A DNA stretch of 64,000 nt, from positions 186,001 through 250,000 of the forward strand of contig NHZP01000010.1 in assembly GCA_003313425.1 (NCBI GenBank). The letters are read 5' to 3'. The notes under the pieces are model-generated. The model saw nothing but the letters and a program-made list of their open reading frames with translations. It was not told the origin of the DNA and ran no database searches. This DNA comes from Pseudopyrenochaeta lycopersici. Lineage: Eukaryota; Ascomycota; Dothideomycetes; Pleosporales; Pseudopyrenochaetaceae. Below are positions 46,738 through 57,992 of the stretch, in pieces; the stretch's first letter is position 1, and each line of letters begins with the position of its first letter. The position numbers and the translations under genes were made by a program.

Positions 46738-47652
46738 TTAAGACTCCAGGGACAGAGACAACCTCTTCTCCTTGTCAAAGTGGAGTCTCTTCCACATGCC
46801 GATATGCTCGATCCCTTCTTCCACCCAATGTGGCTCGGCCGCAACCTCGACTTCACCTTTGTCGTTCTTAAGCTCCTCCCGGAAGCCTTGCTTCTCCCAC
46901 ATGCCCTTGATGTTTGCTTGGGCGTGTATCATGACAAGGCCTTGCCAGGTGATTTCTTTCTCTCTGTTGTGACCCTGTATCTGTGCCATCTCTAGGGCTG
47001 TTGGCGACGGCGGGCGGTATACTTTTTCTGGGTTGTGCACAACGAAGTCGAAGACGGCGTTGATGAGCAGCTTGCTAAGCCCAAGTTTTCGGTACGGTGC
47101 CAGCACCGCAAGACGCCCTAACTTGACATATGGTTCTGCTGTGTGCTTCTTTGCTTCTTCGTTTGGCGGGTCCGCATCAGGATGTTTGTCGGCCTTGTCG
47201 TGCCCCTCGACATACTTATTCGGGCCATGAGGTGGTGGAATCAGGCGGATCGTGGCGACGGGGACACGAGTGGCAGTTGCAGAGGCGCGGCGAGCGTCGT
47301 CTTCAGGTGTATTGGAAGAGCTAGAACGCAGCCGCTTAGGTGGCGAACCTGAGCTTGTGGCCACGGAAGCATACGCGACCCAGTGCCAGCTACGAGCATC
47401 GTCCTCGTCGAACTCGGCTTCAAGAGGCACGCCTTGCTCGCCATAGACCTCTTCACGAACGGACATGGCATCTCGGAAGACTTGCGGAACGTGAATAGTT
47501 TGTTTCCTGCATGGGAGCTTGTTGTCATAGCCATCGAGGGCGCTCTTGAGCGGAGACATCAGGTTGATGAACTCGGTGCCGCCGTTGCCGTTACTGTTGC
47601 CATTTCCATTGCCGGATGGCGCGCCGAAGCCTCCCTTGAGAACGCTGGCCAT
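46738..47652 (-). CDS. GNAT-family N-acetyltransferase
   Basis: A single exon of 304 aa from the ATG at 47652; upstream in-frame sequence lacks a better start. A Gly/Asn-rich tract (GNGNGNSNGNGG) opens the protein. The acetyl-CoA fold follows: REEVYGEQGVPLEAEFDEDD (beta1-alpha1), an insert rich in Ser/Asp, VATIRLIPPP (beta3), then GRLAVLAPYRKLGLSKLLINAVFDF, where RKLGLS takes the place of the usual Q/RxxGxG/A pyrophosphate loop. MWEKQGFREE and an EEGIEHIGMWK strand complete it. These match fungal GNATs of the glucosamine/ElaA type with unknown substrate. The protein is probably cytosolic. Confidence 0.85.
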   Translation of the reverse strand: MASVLKGGFGAPSGNGNGNSNGNGGTEFINLMSPLKSALDGYDNKLPCRKQTIHVPQVFRDAMSVREEVYGEQGVPLEAEFDEDDARSWHWVAYASVATSSGSPPKRLRSSSSNTPEDDARRASATATRVPVATIRLIPPPHGPNKYVEGHDKADKHPDADPPNEEAKKHTAEPYVKLGRLAVLAPYRKLGLSKLLINAVFDFVVHNPEKVYRPPSPTALEMAQIQGHNREKEITWQGLVMIHAQANIKGMWEKQGFREELKNDKGEVEVAAEPHWVEEGIEHIGMWKRLHFDKEKRLSLSLES

Positions 47653-48473
47653 TTTGGCCTGTATGCAAGCAGGTGGTTGTGCACTTTGAGTGAGACACGG
47701 TAGTGGGGAGGGGTCCAGTTGCGGGGTTGTCTTAGTGTGGAGAAGCAATTATAGATGTAGAAGCCGCCTTGATTGCGTGCTCCCGGTGACTCAAACGTCG
47801 AACAATGAGCTGCGCTTGTACTATGTCAAAGGCGCAATGCTAGCAAATTTGCTCCTTCCGTAGCGCAAACACGCTTCTTATAACACAGCCCCGCGCACAA
47901 ACTCTGGTATCATGCGATTTGTGTCCGCCTTAGGTCTCGTACAGCGATATTTCGGGGTCTGAGTGGTTATCTATGCTTCTAATGGCGTCGGTACTGTCGA
48001 TCTTCAAAGGATAAGAAATGCGAGCGAGTGAAGTGTGAGAGGCGTCTCATCCCGCCGGCTTGATGACGTCGCTACCCGCCAAGCTGGACCCTGAGTCGGC
48101 GCTCGGCAGCTGCCGGCCCAGCCCAAACGGTCCCCTTGTGACCTATCAGCTGGCAATACTGAGCATGCGGTTCCATCAGTCGTGGGTCTACGGTCAGGGG
48201 GCATCACGCCCGTATGAAATACCCCTAAGGCTTGAGATTAAGACGCTTTTCAAGCGTCGCCGCATGTCTAGCGTATTGAGAGCAAAAACTTGACTAACAC
48301 CACGACTAGACGCACAATGGATGAGTTGCATAGGCCGAGGTCAACTTTAAAATGATCTCAAGATTGCGTTGTGTGGCCAGGCTAGTAACCCTGTGCCCAA
48401 GAGACATGTTAATTCCCACATGCTAATTCGCTTGCTGATATTAAATAACAACTTTTGTGCGCTCAGAGCTTCC
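47653..48473. other. Spacer between GNAT and alcohol oxidase genes
   Basis: It holds the GNAT promoter and the oxidase 3' flank. No supported frame. Confidence 0.45.
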
Positions 48474-50705
48474 TCAAAGTCTCGGCTGTTCCTCCAGCCC
48501 CTTTCCAATACCCCTCGAGATCCAATCACAAATCGCCATATTTGTGACCATGGGATTGACACCACTCGCACTCGGGAAGATACTCGCATCCGCCACATAC
48601 AAGGCCTCGGTACCCCATACTCTGCCATGTGGGTCAACAACACCATCCTTCTCTAACGCGCTCATACGATTCGAGCCCATCTGATGTGCAGATACGAAGA
48701 CACTTTCGGGGGTTGGGAAGGCCTTCTCACGGACCTCATCGAGCCAGGCTTGGAACTTCTCATCGTTGATGCCGTCGCCAGTGGGCGTGGATGGGTCGCG
48801 GACAAAAGGCCTCATGCCAGGTATTACTGTGAAGATTTCCTCTGCACCCTCGACGTACTGGATTTTCGCGAGCGCGACAAGACCTTCGAGGATATGTTTC
48901 TTGTCGAATTTGCTGGGCGAGTACTGGAAGCGCACTCTACCATCCACCGGGTCTGGATATACGCGTCCAGTGTCACGGTCTCGGCAGATGGAGATGTAGC
49001 CGACCATATGCTTCAACCGCGCCGCATCCAGTTTATAGTCCAGACCGCCTTTCCAGTCAAGCCAGATGAGCCACGATGAGGGAATCATATTTGTGGCTTC
49101 TAGTTTTGCGCCGTGGCCTTTGCCATCGAGGTTTTCGTATTCGCCCACAACAGCTGTCAGTATTGCGCCCTCCCAGGGCTTGATCTCTTCTTTGTGTATG
49201 GCGCCCATGACTGTGACGGGATGCACATACAAATTGCGGCCAATTTGCGGGTTATTGAGGCCAGACCGGAGCAACAGCAGTGGCGACTGCATTGTCCCAG
49301 CGCTGACGATGACGCGCTTCGCTTGGATGAGGACTTTGCGCTGTGTGAGTGGCGAGCCGGTAACACCACCATTGACATCTCGTGAGGCCCATGTACCGAT
49401 GACGCCTGTCGCTGTCTTCTTACCGTCTTTCTTTGCGAAGACAATCTTTTCTGCGTGGAAGCCTTCCATGAACTTTGCACCTGCACGCGCTGCGTCAGGT
49501 AGATAGGATACGACTGGGCCTTGCTTTTCGCAGGACCCGCAACCAAATGTACAGTGCCCGCAGTAGTGTTGAGTGCCGCCCGTGTTCTGCGGAACAGCTT
49601 TGTGAGTCCAGCCCAGCTTCCTGGCACCCTCTAGTAGAATTTCGTTGCCGCGGTTTTGCTTGATGTGTTCGGCTGAGACGCCCATGCGACCACAGACGCG
49701 ATCCAGTGAATCCTGGAACTCAGCGGATGTGAAGAATGGCAGGCCTCTGTCGGCCCACTCACGCCGGACGTAGCCTTGGGGCTGTAGAGAAGCAGACCAG
49801 TTGACAGTGCCTCCACCACCCCACGACTGGCCGGCGATAACGCTGAGCGAGGTGTCATCAGACGATATGAAGGCCCCGTTCATGAAGAGGTGATTCCAGC
49901 CATTGGTCTCTGACATGGGAAAGTGATCCGGGGTCCAGTGATAGGCTTTCTCAACGACCAAAACGCGGTGGCCAGCTTCGGCCAGGTTCTTCGCGCAGAC
50001 ACCGCCTCCACATCCACTGCCCACGATGACAACATCTGTGTCGATGACTTCGGGCTTGTCGCCTGGTGGGATTTGTATGAATTCGTAGTCGTAGCCTGTT
50101 CCGGGCTTCATATTGACAGGCACGCGCGGCACGCCTATGACGCGGCGCAGAGACGGCGAGATCTTGACCCATGTTTGCTTGGACAAGATGGTCAATGAGC
50201 GGTGGAGTTGGCGAATGGGTCCCAAACGAGCAGTAGACCAGCTCCGAACGATTGATTCTCGGATATGCGCTGGCTGCTCGCTGATGGGCGTGAGGTATCC
50301 GGTAAGTGCAAGCGAGCCAGCTCTCGTGTCGAGGACATTCAATACCATAACCAACTCCCTTCTCTGACTCTGGGGCATATACGATGCAAATATCCTCTGC
50401 AATTCCACTCTGAAGGCGGGATCTCTACTTGCATAGTCGTCAAGATAGTCCTTCGCCGCGATCTCGGCATTGGGATCATCTTCGGGCGTGAGTGCCCTCA
50501 ATTTGCTGACAGCAGTCGAGTACTCGCTGTCGGTGACGGCAAGCTCAGACTTGGCATTTGCCGTCGACATGGGCTTGATGGCCGGAACGACAGCATCGGT
50601 GATGGCGAGAAGGGTCTTCCATTGCGCCGGCGTCAGCGGGTCTTCTGAGGGCAGGGGCGGGAGTGGTGTTGCTTTTGGCGAGACGGGCTGGGTGGGAAGA
50701 GACAT
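48474..50705 (-). CDS. Long-chain fatty alcohol oxidase (GMC oxidoreductase)
   Basis: A single exon of 743 aa. The ATG at 50705 (MSLPTQPVSP) is used; the longer frame begins at GTG. The enzyme oxidises long-chain alcohols to aldehydes with FAD and O2, usually in omega-oxidation of alkanes and fatty acids on ER or peroxisomal membranes. The N-terminal 200 residues are the helical segment typical of this subfamily (LTPAQWKTLLAITDAVVPAI). The FAD site is VVIVGSGCGGGVCAKNLAEA with a following VVEK. GQSWGGGGTVNWSAS, CGHCTFGCGSCEKQ and the C-terminal HQMGSNRMS (catalytic His) with DASIFPSASGVNP are family signatures. Length matches FAO1-type enzymes. Composition is GC-rich and even. Confidence 0.93.
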   Translation of the reverse strand: MSLPTQPVSPKATPLPPLPSEDPLTPAQWKTLLAITDAVVPAIKPMSTANAKSELAVTDSEYSTAVSKLRALTPEDDPNAEIAAKDYLDDYASRDPAFRVELQRIFASYMPQSQRRELVMVLNVLDTRAGSLALTGYLTPISEQPAHIRESIVRSWSTARLGPIRQLHRSLTILSKQTWVKISPSLRRVIGVPRVPVNMKPGTGYDYEFIQIPPGDKPEVIDTDVVIVGSGCGGGVCAKNLAEAGHRVLVVEKAYHWTPDHFPMSETNGWNHLFMNGAFISSDDTSLSVIAGQSWGGGGTVNWSASLQPQGYVRREWADRGLPFFTSAEFQDSLDRVCGRMGVSAEHIKQNRGNEILLEGARKLGWTHKAVPQNTGGTQHYCGHCTFGCGSCEKQGPVVSYLPDAARAGAKFMEGFHAEKIVFAKKDGKKTATGVIGTWASRDVNGGVTGSPLTQRKVLIQAKRVIVSAGTMQSPLLLLRSGLNNPQIGRNLYVHPVTVMGAIHKEEIKPWEGAILTAVVGEYENLDGKGHGAKLEATNMIPSSWLIWLDWKGGLDYKLDAARLKHMVGYISICRDRDTGRVYPDPVDGRVRFQYSPSKFDKKHILEGLVALAKIQYVEGAEEIFTVIPGMRPFVRDPSTPTGDGINDEKFQAWLDEVREKAFPTPESVFVSAHQMGSNRMSALEKDGVVDPHGRVWGTEALYVADASIFPSASGVNPMVTNMAICDWISRGIGKGLEEQPRL

Positions 50706-52394
50706 GGTGGCCGTGCAATTCACCGTCTACGGAGTTATGGTCCTGAAGTAGTATTGTGTGATCTCGGTGAGGAGACTAGTAGGCCATGTTAGAGATGCAG
50801 GAACAGCCGTGGCCGTCTTTAATCCCAGACTACCCTAGATTCAATGCTTTCCCCCGCTGTTGTCGGCAGTAACGGGTGTGTTGATGGTCGAACGGAGCAT
50901 GTGAGCCTCTACTTGCCTCGGCCACGCAGCGGCGAGCGCCACAGTGTGGCAGCCCTACGCCTCAGTTTTCGGAAGGCAGGATTCGCCGGGGGCCGTGAAA
51001 CTGTTGATATCGCACGCGTGTGTAGATGCACGCGGCTCTGCCAGCGCTCAAAGCGGAAATACTAGGGTTTGGCAGAGATGGTCGCAGGCTGCATTCCTCG
51101 CTACAAAGTCAATGGAGATGGGGCCAACATGGATATGGATGCGTCGTTGCTGCGTGGTAAAATGTGGATCGGCGCTGCCTGTGCATGGTGAAAAAGTCCG
51201 TGAACGGTGGTGGGATTATGGTTTGTAGGGATGCCCCGCCAGTTGGGCGCATCTTGGCGCTGAGCAATGCGGAATGGGTGCGCGACTGGCGGCCGAGCTG
51301 CCCCCCCTGCAACTGGCTGTCCACAATCGATCAGAGCGGCGCAGGTATTCAGGCTGCATGATAATTCATCTCAAGGTTTGCGCTTGACGCCAGCATCTTC
51401 TCTCCCCCAATGCGAGACGGAGGGGGCGGTCGGAGATGTTGAATCGTGCGCTAAACGGGTGCTTGGCATTCGGCGGCGCGTGATTGGCCAGAGATAAGCA
51501 TGGCCAAAAAGAGCGACAGGTGGGGCGTTGCAACGGCTGGCCGCTGCAACAACGGCAGTGGTGTGTGGTGTGCAGCGCGCAACGCGACGACGGTGGTGGT
51601 CGTGCGGTCAGTGTGGGAGACGAGACGCGCGCGGTGACGGTGCTGCAGTCTGCGCATTCCTGTAGGCACTGGGCAGCGAGAAAGGTTGTGTCGGAACAGC
51701 CCGCGTGTACTGGTTACCCAAATGCATGATCAAGATGGCCGGTCCTACCGCCGATGATAGCCCGGCATGTCCCCAGTTCGGGCGAGGCTAGTTCGGACCC
51801 TCGCCTTCAGTCCGCTGTAGGTAATTATTAGCAGCGACGCTGGCCTTAATTCACCGAATCCCCCAGAGCCTCAAACCCCAGCTATTCCTCCGCACTCACG
51901 CGACACTGGCGCTGTCAAGACCAACTCCTCGCCCTCGCCCTCGCCCTCGCCCTCACTCGCTCACTAAGACCAACTCCTCGCCCTCTGCCACCAACGATGC
52001 GCCGCTGAGTGACTGACAGTCGACATTGTGGCCCCAGCGTCTGCTGTACCCTCTATCACTGCTGCCGTCTTATCGCCCGCCCTGCACCTCAGCGACCAAT
52101 TGGCACCCAACCCCTACACCCAAAGAGCCGCACGCGTCCTCTCACTGCCTGACAGCCAGCGTCCACCGTGTCACTGCCTTGGACGGCACTGATTAATTCC
52201 TGCTCTGCCAGGGGCTGTTGCTGCCCTCGCACGCCTTGTCCAGCGACACATCCATTCCACAGGCACTGCACCGCAACCCGGGCACCTTCACCGCCTGTCT
52301 CGCCCTTATCGCAACGGATCCTCCCTCGATACGATTAATACCTGCCGAGAGCGTCGACGACTCGTCCCTCCTCGACCGTCTACTGCCCACCAAC
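50706..52394. other. 1.7-kb GC-rich divergent promoter region
   Basis: The alcohol oxidase points left, the FYVE gene right. Open frames here are short and unrecognised. CT-rich and CTCGCC repeats lie in the second half. Confidence 0.45.
51917..51985. repeat. CTCGCC microsatellite flanked by a 20-base direct repeat
   Basis: About four CTCGCC units sit between two copies of a 20-base sequence beginning AAGACCAACTCC at 51917 and 51966, that is 49 bases apart. It lies about 400 bases upstream of the FYVE gene and looks like slippage in leader DNA. Confidence 0.7.
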
Positions 52395-53636
52395 ATGGCC
52401 ACCACCTTCTCCACCGCAACCACCATCCCACAACCCGCCGCCTACCAGCACCATGCCTACCGCAAGTCGACCCAGTACTCGCCAACGGGCTCAGCCTCCA
52501 ACGTGCCCATCAACGTCTCGCCCACATCGCCGCGCACCACCCAGATCGCCCTCCCCCGCCATCAGGGCATATACCAGCCTAGAACAGCTATTGGCGTCCC
52601 CGCAGCCCTAAGAAAGACGGAGAAGCCTGGCAACAAGTCCCCACCGAGACTCGACTCGGCCAACCCTTCTCTCAACCACACCTGGGCGGTCAACACCCCG
52701 TTCGGACAAGGCATAAACGATGGCAGCGCGACGCCCGTCTCGCAGATTGGCAATGAGGACATGCACAGTCTCTACAACGACGCCCCGCTGTCTCCCGTTG
52801 CCGGCCCTATTACGCGCAACCACTGGCAGGTATGTTATTTTTCCTTATTTACTCCCTATGCCTATGCCGCTGTTAGCCTCATTTATCTTTCCCTGTCGCG
52901 TGCCCAGCGCTGCCGGGGTGGCCAGCTCTTACGTACATGTCGGGGTGGATCCTTTTAGCGCTGCATTGGTCTGGCCAGCATCCGCTCTGCGCCGCCCATG
53001 CGCCGAGCCCTCCTCACGACTGCTGCCTCAGCAAGAGCGTAATGCAATACGAGCGAGGTCGACGTCGCTGCGCATGGAAGGAAGTTGTGAGGACGTCGCG
53101 TCAGGTGTGGCGTTTTGCTTTCTTTCATGTCGGCAAATCTTTTGTTGCACATGGATTGTTCCCACCCCCCACGCTAGAGGCTTGACCCCCATGCAGGGTG
53201 GCCGTTCCACTTTGATTTTCATCGTCAACAAATCTCGGCCAATCGTACTAACCATCCTCTTTAGGCTGATGGTTCCACTTCGGTATGCTCCGCGTCCTCC
53301 TGCCAGGAACCCTTTGGCTTCTTCCAACGCCGCCATCACTGCAGAAAGTGCGGTGGCATCTTCTGCTGGCAGCACTCGGCAAACCAGGTGCGCCTTGACG
53401 AGCTCGCGCGCTTCCACCCCGAAGGCATCCTGCACCGGGCCTGCGATCGCTGCCACAGCTCCTTCCGCGAGTGGGAGCATCTACGGTCGAGCCGCACCAA
53501 CAGCGAGAGTTCTGGTAGCAGCTTGAATGCTGCCCAGTCCATCTCGACACCGGCGCCGCCCAAGCGACCTGAAAATCAACGAGTCGGCAGCCTGGCTCAG
53601 TCCTTCCAGGGCGCTTGGAACTGGAGCACCTTCTGA
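52395..53636 (+). CDS. FYVE zinc-finger protein
   Basis: Exons 52395-52829 and 53265-53636, joined in phase 0 across a 435-base intron with a TACTAAC branch site, give 268 aa. The first 145 residues are disordered (Ser/Thr/Pro/Gln-rich). The FYVE domain occupies about 146-215: VCSASSC, the phosphatidylinositol-3-phosphate pocket [16 protein letters not shown] and RACDRC. The usual fourth-pair Cys is His (CWQH). The tail is Ser-rich and ends in [12 protein letters not shown] proteins act on endosomes and vacuoles. The first start is set by the ATG; the in-frame upstream stretch has none. The intron is unusually long, so a skipped small exon cannot be excluded. Confidence 0.85.
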
Positions 53637-54737
53637 GCTGCCCTTTTCTTATCTGTTACTTCTTGGCTCTTTAAGCATCTGCATACTTGCATCATACCGG
53701 CGTCCTGTATTCCACAAACGGGTGGTCATCTGTCTCCCTTGCGGTTTAGCGTTTTCCTTCTGCCTTTTCAATGGCACAGTCATAGACACCAGTCTCTCCC
53801 TTTGTGGATGCGAACTGTGTTACGGCCGATGAGATATCCAACTAATGATTGTCGAATCTGTACCCTCCTACAATGGTGAAGTCGACAGATTGGGATGAAC
53901 GAATGAGCTCGCGGCAGAGTGAAGGCATGAGTAGTGTGGCGTTTTGGCGTTTGTTCTTTTCGGCGGTTTTCTGGCACGATCCGAGCGTGCCTATGTGCTA
54001 GGATTTTGCGTGTCGTTTGGACTTATGGCTCCACGGCCCATAGATTGGTATTTGAGGCCGATGTGGTCGTTAGTTGAGTAATTGGCATAGTAATTACTGC
54101 AATGAAGATCAGTACAATAAACTTGCATGGCGATCTCTGCGACTGTGATTCAAACGGATTGGTGGCGTGACTGGTCGTCAAAGCAAGTGGAGTGATCATC
54201 CCAGAAGGCTTGGTAGCATGGTGTTGAAGGTACTTTGCATTTCCAACAATCCAAGAAACTAATCCTGCAACAACATGAACTCAAGGCAGTGACCAGCAAC
54301 CAAAGCAGAATGCGAGGAGCAAGAAGGAAGATGAGGAGATGAGGAGAACGAAGAGGGTGAGCAGAAAGGCCTCATCACGAGTGGAGAATGTATGACGATC
54401 ACGCCCCAAACAGTGCAACACGACAAGTGGAGTAAATCAAACCATGTCCGGGGTTGTGGCGTCTTCCGATTGGCTCCCAGACGGTGGGACCTGAAATGTC
54501 GTTTTTTTCCTAAAACCGATGATGTGAGTGTGATCTCAATTCCGTCCAGAACGACACAAGGGTCACTACAATTTGGCCGAAAACAACCATTTCGTTTTGT
54601 TCCAGGGCCGCGCGCAGATATAGGGAAGCTGGAGAGAGGCTGGACTCGTCGCCATACGCTCACTCGTTCTCAGGGCTTTCGGGGGCGCAGGGGCCCCCAG
54701 AAGTGCAGCTGGACGGCCGAGGCGGCTTTTTGTGACC
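53637..54737. other. Spacer between FYVE and DUS1 genes
   Basis: It contains the FYVE 3' flank and the DUS1 promoter. Frames are short and overlap on both strands without recognisable product. Confidence 0.45.
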
Positions 54738-56535
54738 ATGGCTGCAGAGGCGCGTGTTGAGGGGCGGGAGGAGGTGCAGAGGAATGGCGTAGCACACGGG
54801 GAGGGGAAGAGGAGGAAACTGCATGGGCGCGCATTCTACAAGAGTATTGGGAGCCCCAAGGTCGTGCTTGCGCCGATGGTCGAACAGTCAGAGTTCGTAT
54901 GTCTCCTCACACCCTCAATTATCCCTTTAAGGATCTATGGCTAAGAAGATGGTTTTATAGGCATGGCGAATGCTTTCGCGCTCCTTCCTACCGCCCTCAC
55001 AGCAGGACTCCCTCCTAGCCTACACCCCAATGTTCCACTCCAAAATGTTCAACGAGAAAAGCCAATATCGCGATGCGCATTTCCAGCCCCTCAAATCTAC
55101 CATCCCATCACCCGCCGATCACTACCACGTCTCACAACTATCGGATGGGGAAAGACATCTTGACGGAAACCCCGCGTTCGACAGGCCGCTCACGGTGCAG
55201 TTCTGCTCAAATGATCCAGACGACCTGCTATCGGCAGCGAAACACGTCGCGCCCTTCTGCGACGCTGTGGATCTGAATCTGGGCTGCCCACAGGGAATTG
55301 CGAAGAGGGGAAAGTATGGCGCATTTTTGCAGGAGCAACCAGATTTGATAGCGAGAATGATACGGAAGGTGCATGAAGAGCTGGATGTCCCTATAACAGC
55401 GAAGATGCGGGTGCTTGAGACGCGAGAAAAGACGCTCGAGTACGCGAAGACGATTCTCGAAGCAGGTGCGAGCATTATTACTGTGCACGGCCGGAGGAGA
55501 GAACAGAAGGGGCATAATACAGGCCTGGCGGATTGGACTATGATTCGCCATTTAAGAGAAAGTCTACCAAAAGAGACCGTCATCTTCGCAAACGGCAACA
55601 TCCTACAACATGAAGACATCGCAGCGTGTCTGGAAGCAACGGGCGCAGATGCAGTCATGAGCGCAGAAGGCAATCTTTACGACCCGACAATCTTTGCTGC
55701 AGTACCGCCAGTGGGACAAGAAGGGCGAGAGTACTGGCGAGGTCGAGATGGGAAGGGCGGATACAGGATGGACGCTGTGATGAGACGCTACATGGATATT
55801 ATTCACAAATATGCGCTTGGCCAGGAGCCGCCACAACGAAAACCTTTATGGATGCCAGGTGACCCGGAAGAAATCCCCGAGCAGGAGCATGGCAAAGAGG
55901 AGAGTGAGGAAGAAGGCCCGCCCAAGAAGAAGATGAAACAAATGACCAAGTCCGGAAAGAAGAAGGAAAAGACTTCGAACCCGAATCTCACCGCCATGCA
56001 AGCGCATTTGTTCCACCTCCTCCGACCACTAGTTGCAGAACACCACAATGTCCGAGACGCACTTGCACGATCAAGAACCGGCGACATCGATGCTTTCGAG
56101 AACGTCCTTGCCCTCGCAGAAAAGGCCGTAAAGGAAGGCATCCAAAAATACGAAGCAGACCACACACCCACCACGAACAGCACACCACCCGAACCTCAAC
56201 CTCCTTCCACAGAGGAACCCGCACTCCCCGCCGAAGCCCTCGATCCATACGAATCCTCCCTCGCCACAGTCGCACGCTGCAAACGCCCGTACTGGGTCTG
56301 CCAGCCCTACGTGCGCCCGCTGCCCAAAGAAGCGCTTGAGAAGGGCAGCATGACAGTTAGCAAGAAGGAGAAGAAGAGGCTGGAGGAAGAGGCTGAGAAG
56401 GCGAAGGCTAAGGACGAGAACGAGGTCAAGGCTGTGGGGCTTGAGCCGGGTGGGAGGGTCGAGAGAGAGGTGTTGCGGAGGGCGGTCGAGAGGGAGGTTG
56501 TGGAGGAGCCGAAGGAGGGCGTGGTTTGTGGGTAG
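54738..56535 (+). CDS. DUS1: tRNA-dihydrouridine(16/17) synthase DUS1
   Basis: Exons 54738-54896 and 54961-56535 (64-base intron, phase 0) give 577 aa. The enzyme reduces U16/U17 in tRNA D-loops using FMN and NAD(P)H. The splice restores LAPMVEQSEFAWRMLSR, the family's FMN-binding start. DLNLGCPQGIAKRGKYGAFL carries the catalytic Cys (C162), ITVHGRRREQKG binds substrate and phosphate, and NGNILQHED plus MSAEGNLYDP close the barrel. A lysine-rich insert (about 365-385) separates the barrel from a helical domain, and the tail (KKEKKRLEEEAEKAKAK) is highly charged. The tail is longer than in yeast Dus1, as is usual in filamentous fungi. A GTG six bases upstream is not the start. Confidence 0.92.
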
Positions 56536-57992
56536 CTCGTAGCTAGGTGGGGTTGCGAGGTCGGAGGGCATGTGTAGTGATATACCCAGTTTACATTTAT
56601 ACATGAAGCATGATATGACTGATTCTTCCGATGCAAAGTTCCTTCCAGTTCATTCACATGTGCATGTCATGTTATAGTATTGTGAAGATTGATTCAAATA
56701 ATTCTAAACCTTGACAGCGCAGTTTCATTACAATTTTTGCAATCTTGAGTGCGTCCTGAATTTCGCTTGAGATTTCGATACAACTCCTCCGAAGAGCGCA
56801 CTTAACCCGGCCTCCCTAAGCCAATCCGACTAGGAGCACACTGCATTGGAGAGCCCGGACATAGCCGTCGGCTTCTACAAGGATACGCTACAAGAGTGCC
56901 TTGTATCCCGGCCCCAATTCTCAATCTGGGCAAGGATGGCTCCCCGCAGAGCTGGTTACTTGAAATTATTCAGCCTTGGGTCGGTAATACGTAGTAGCTA
57001 TAACTACAGGCAATACTTCGTAGCTATACATTTGTAACTCTGTATAACTTTCTTCTTTGCCTTATCTACAGGGACCTCTTTATCGGCTCCTCTCTTTCGA
57101 TAACTATCTGGAAACATCGTTGGCTGAAATACGTTACATGCTTGCCGCTTACATGGTACAACGCTTTGGATATTTTCAGCGGCATGCTCGATCACACACG
57201 CCTGCGTCAGTCGGTTGGCTTCTAAATAGTTTCTTGTATGTCTGTGATGTGAATATTACAGATATGGAGAGCCGTTACTTGATGTGTATTCAGAATATCA
57301 GTGAACAGCAACAAACCAGGAAATAGGACAGAAGAAGCTACCAGGAGCATTCATGAGTAACTAACCCACTACCAATCGAGAAACGAGTGAGGTATATTCC
57401 TATCTGTTGTAAACAGGGTATATTTGGCCAGTTAATACATGTTATGTGTAAGCAACCACGTCGTTATCTGTGTGAGATTGATTGTAGTACCTCGTTTACG
57501 CCACCACGTCATTTACCTTTGCATTCTCGCCAGCTCCCCGTTTGAGTAGAGACTAGATAACTTCCGACAATCACAGCTAAAACGTTGCATTGTACGACAA
57601 GGCTCTAGGCCAATGAGTTTTAATCGATTGCGTCGTTGCTGAGGGCAGTGTCAAGACTGAGTTCATACGCCAGGCTCCGCAAAAATAGCACCCCGTCTAT
57701 CATGTAGAAAAAGGCACCTTTGTGTAGGTTTTGATAAGAGATAAGAATTAATACAAGTTATTCCCCTGCTTGTAAATGCCTGTGTTTATAAGCTTTAAGG
57801 TTGTCTGTATTGTAGATGCACATACGGTTGGAGGCGTAGAGGGCAGCTAAGCATGGTTGGTGGCCGTACCAATGAAAGGCCTTCTCTACATAAAAGCTAG
57901 GAAGGCCTGCACCAGTCACTTATTTGGTCCTGATTGTACCAGCATTGTGTAAGTTATTCCTCGAGTATAAAATTCTCTTCTCGAAGTTTGAA
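56536..57992. other. AT-rich spacer before the ruined DUF3176-like gene
   Basis: Only short frames occur. The stretch 56.9-57.9 kb is AT-rich. No repeat boundaries were recognised. Confidence 0.4.

Noticed and set aside
50944..51361. Overlapping frames of 65-95 codons on both strands
   Set aside because: These are typical chance frames in GC-rich promoter DNA with no domain, start context or splice support.
52720..53526. 268-codon plus-strand frame across the FYVE gene
   Set aside because: It reads through the intron and the FYVE finger in the wrong frame; the finger's Cys pattern appears only in the spliced frame.
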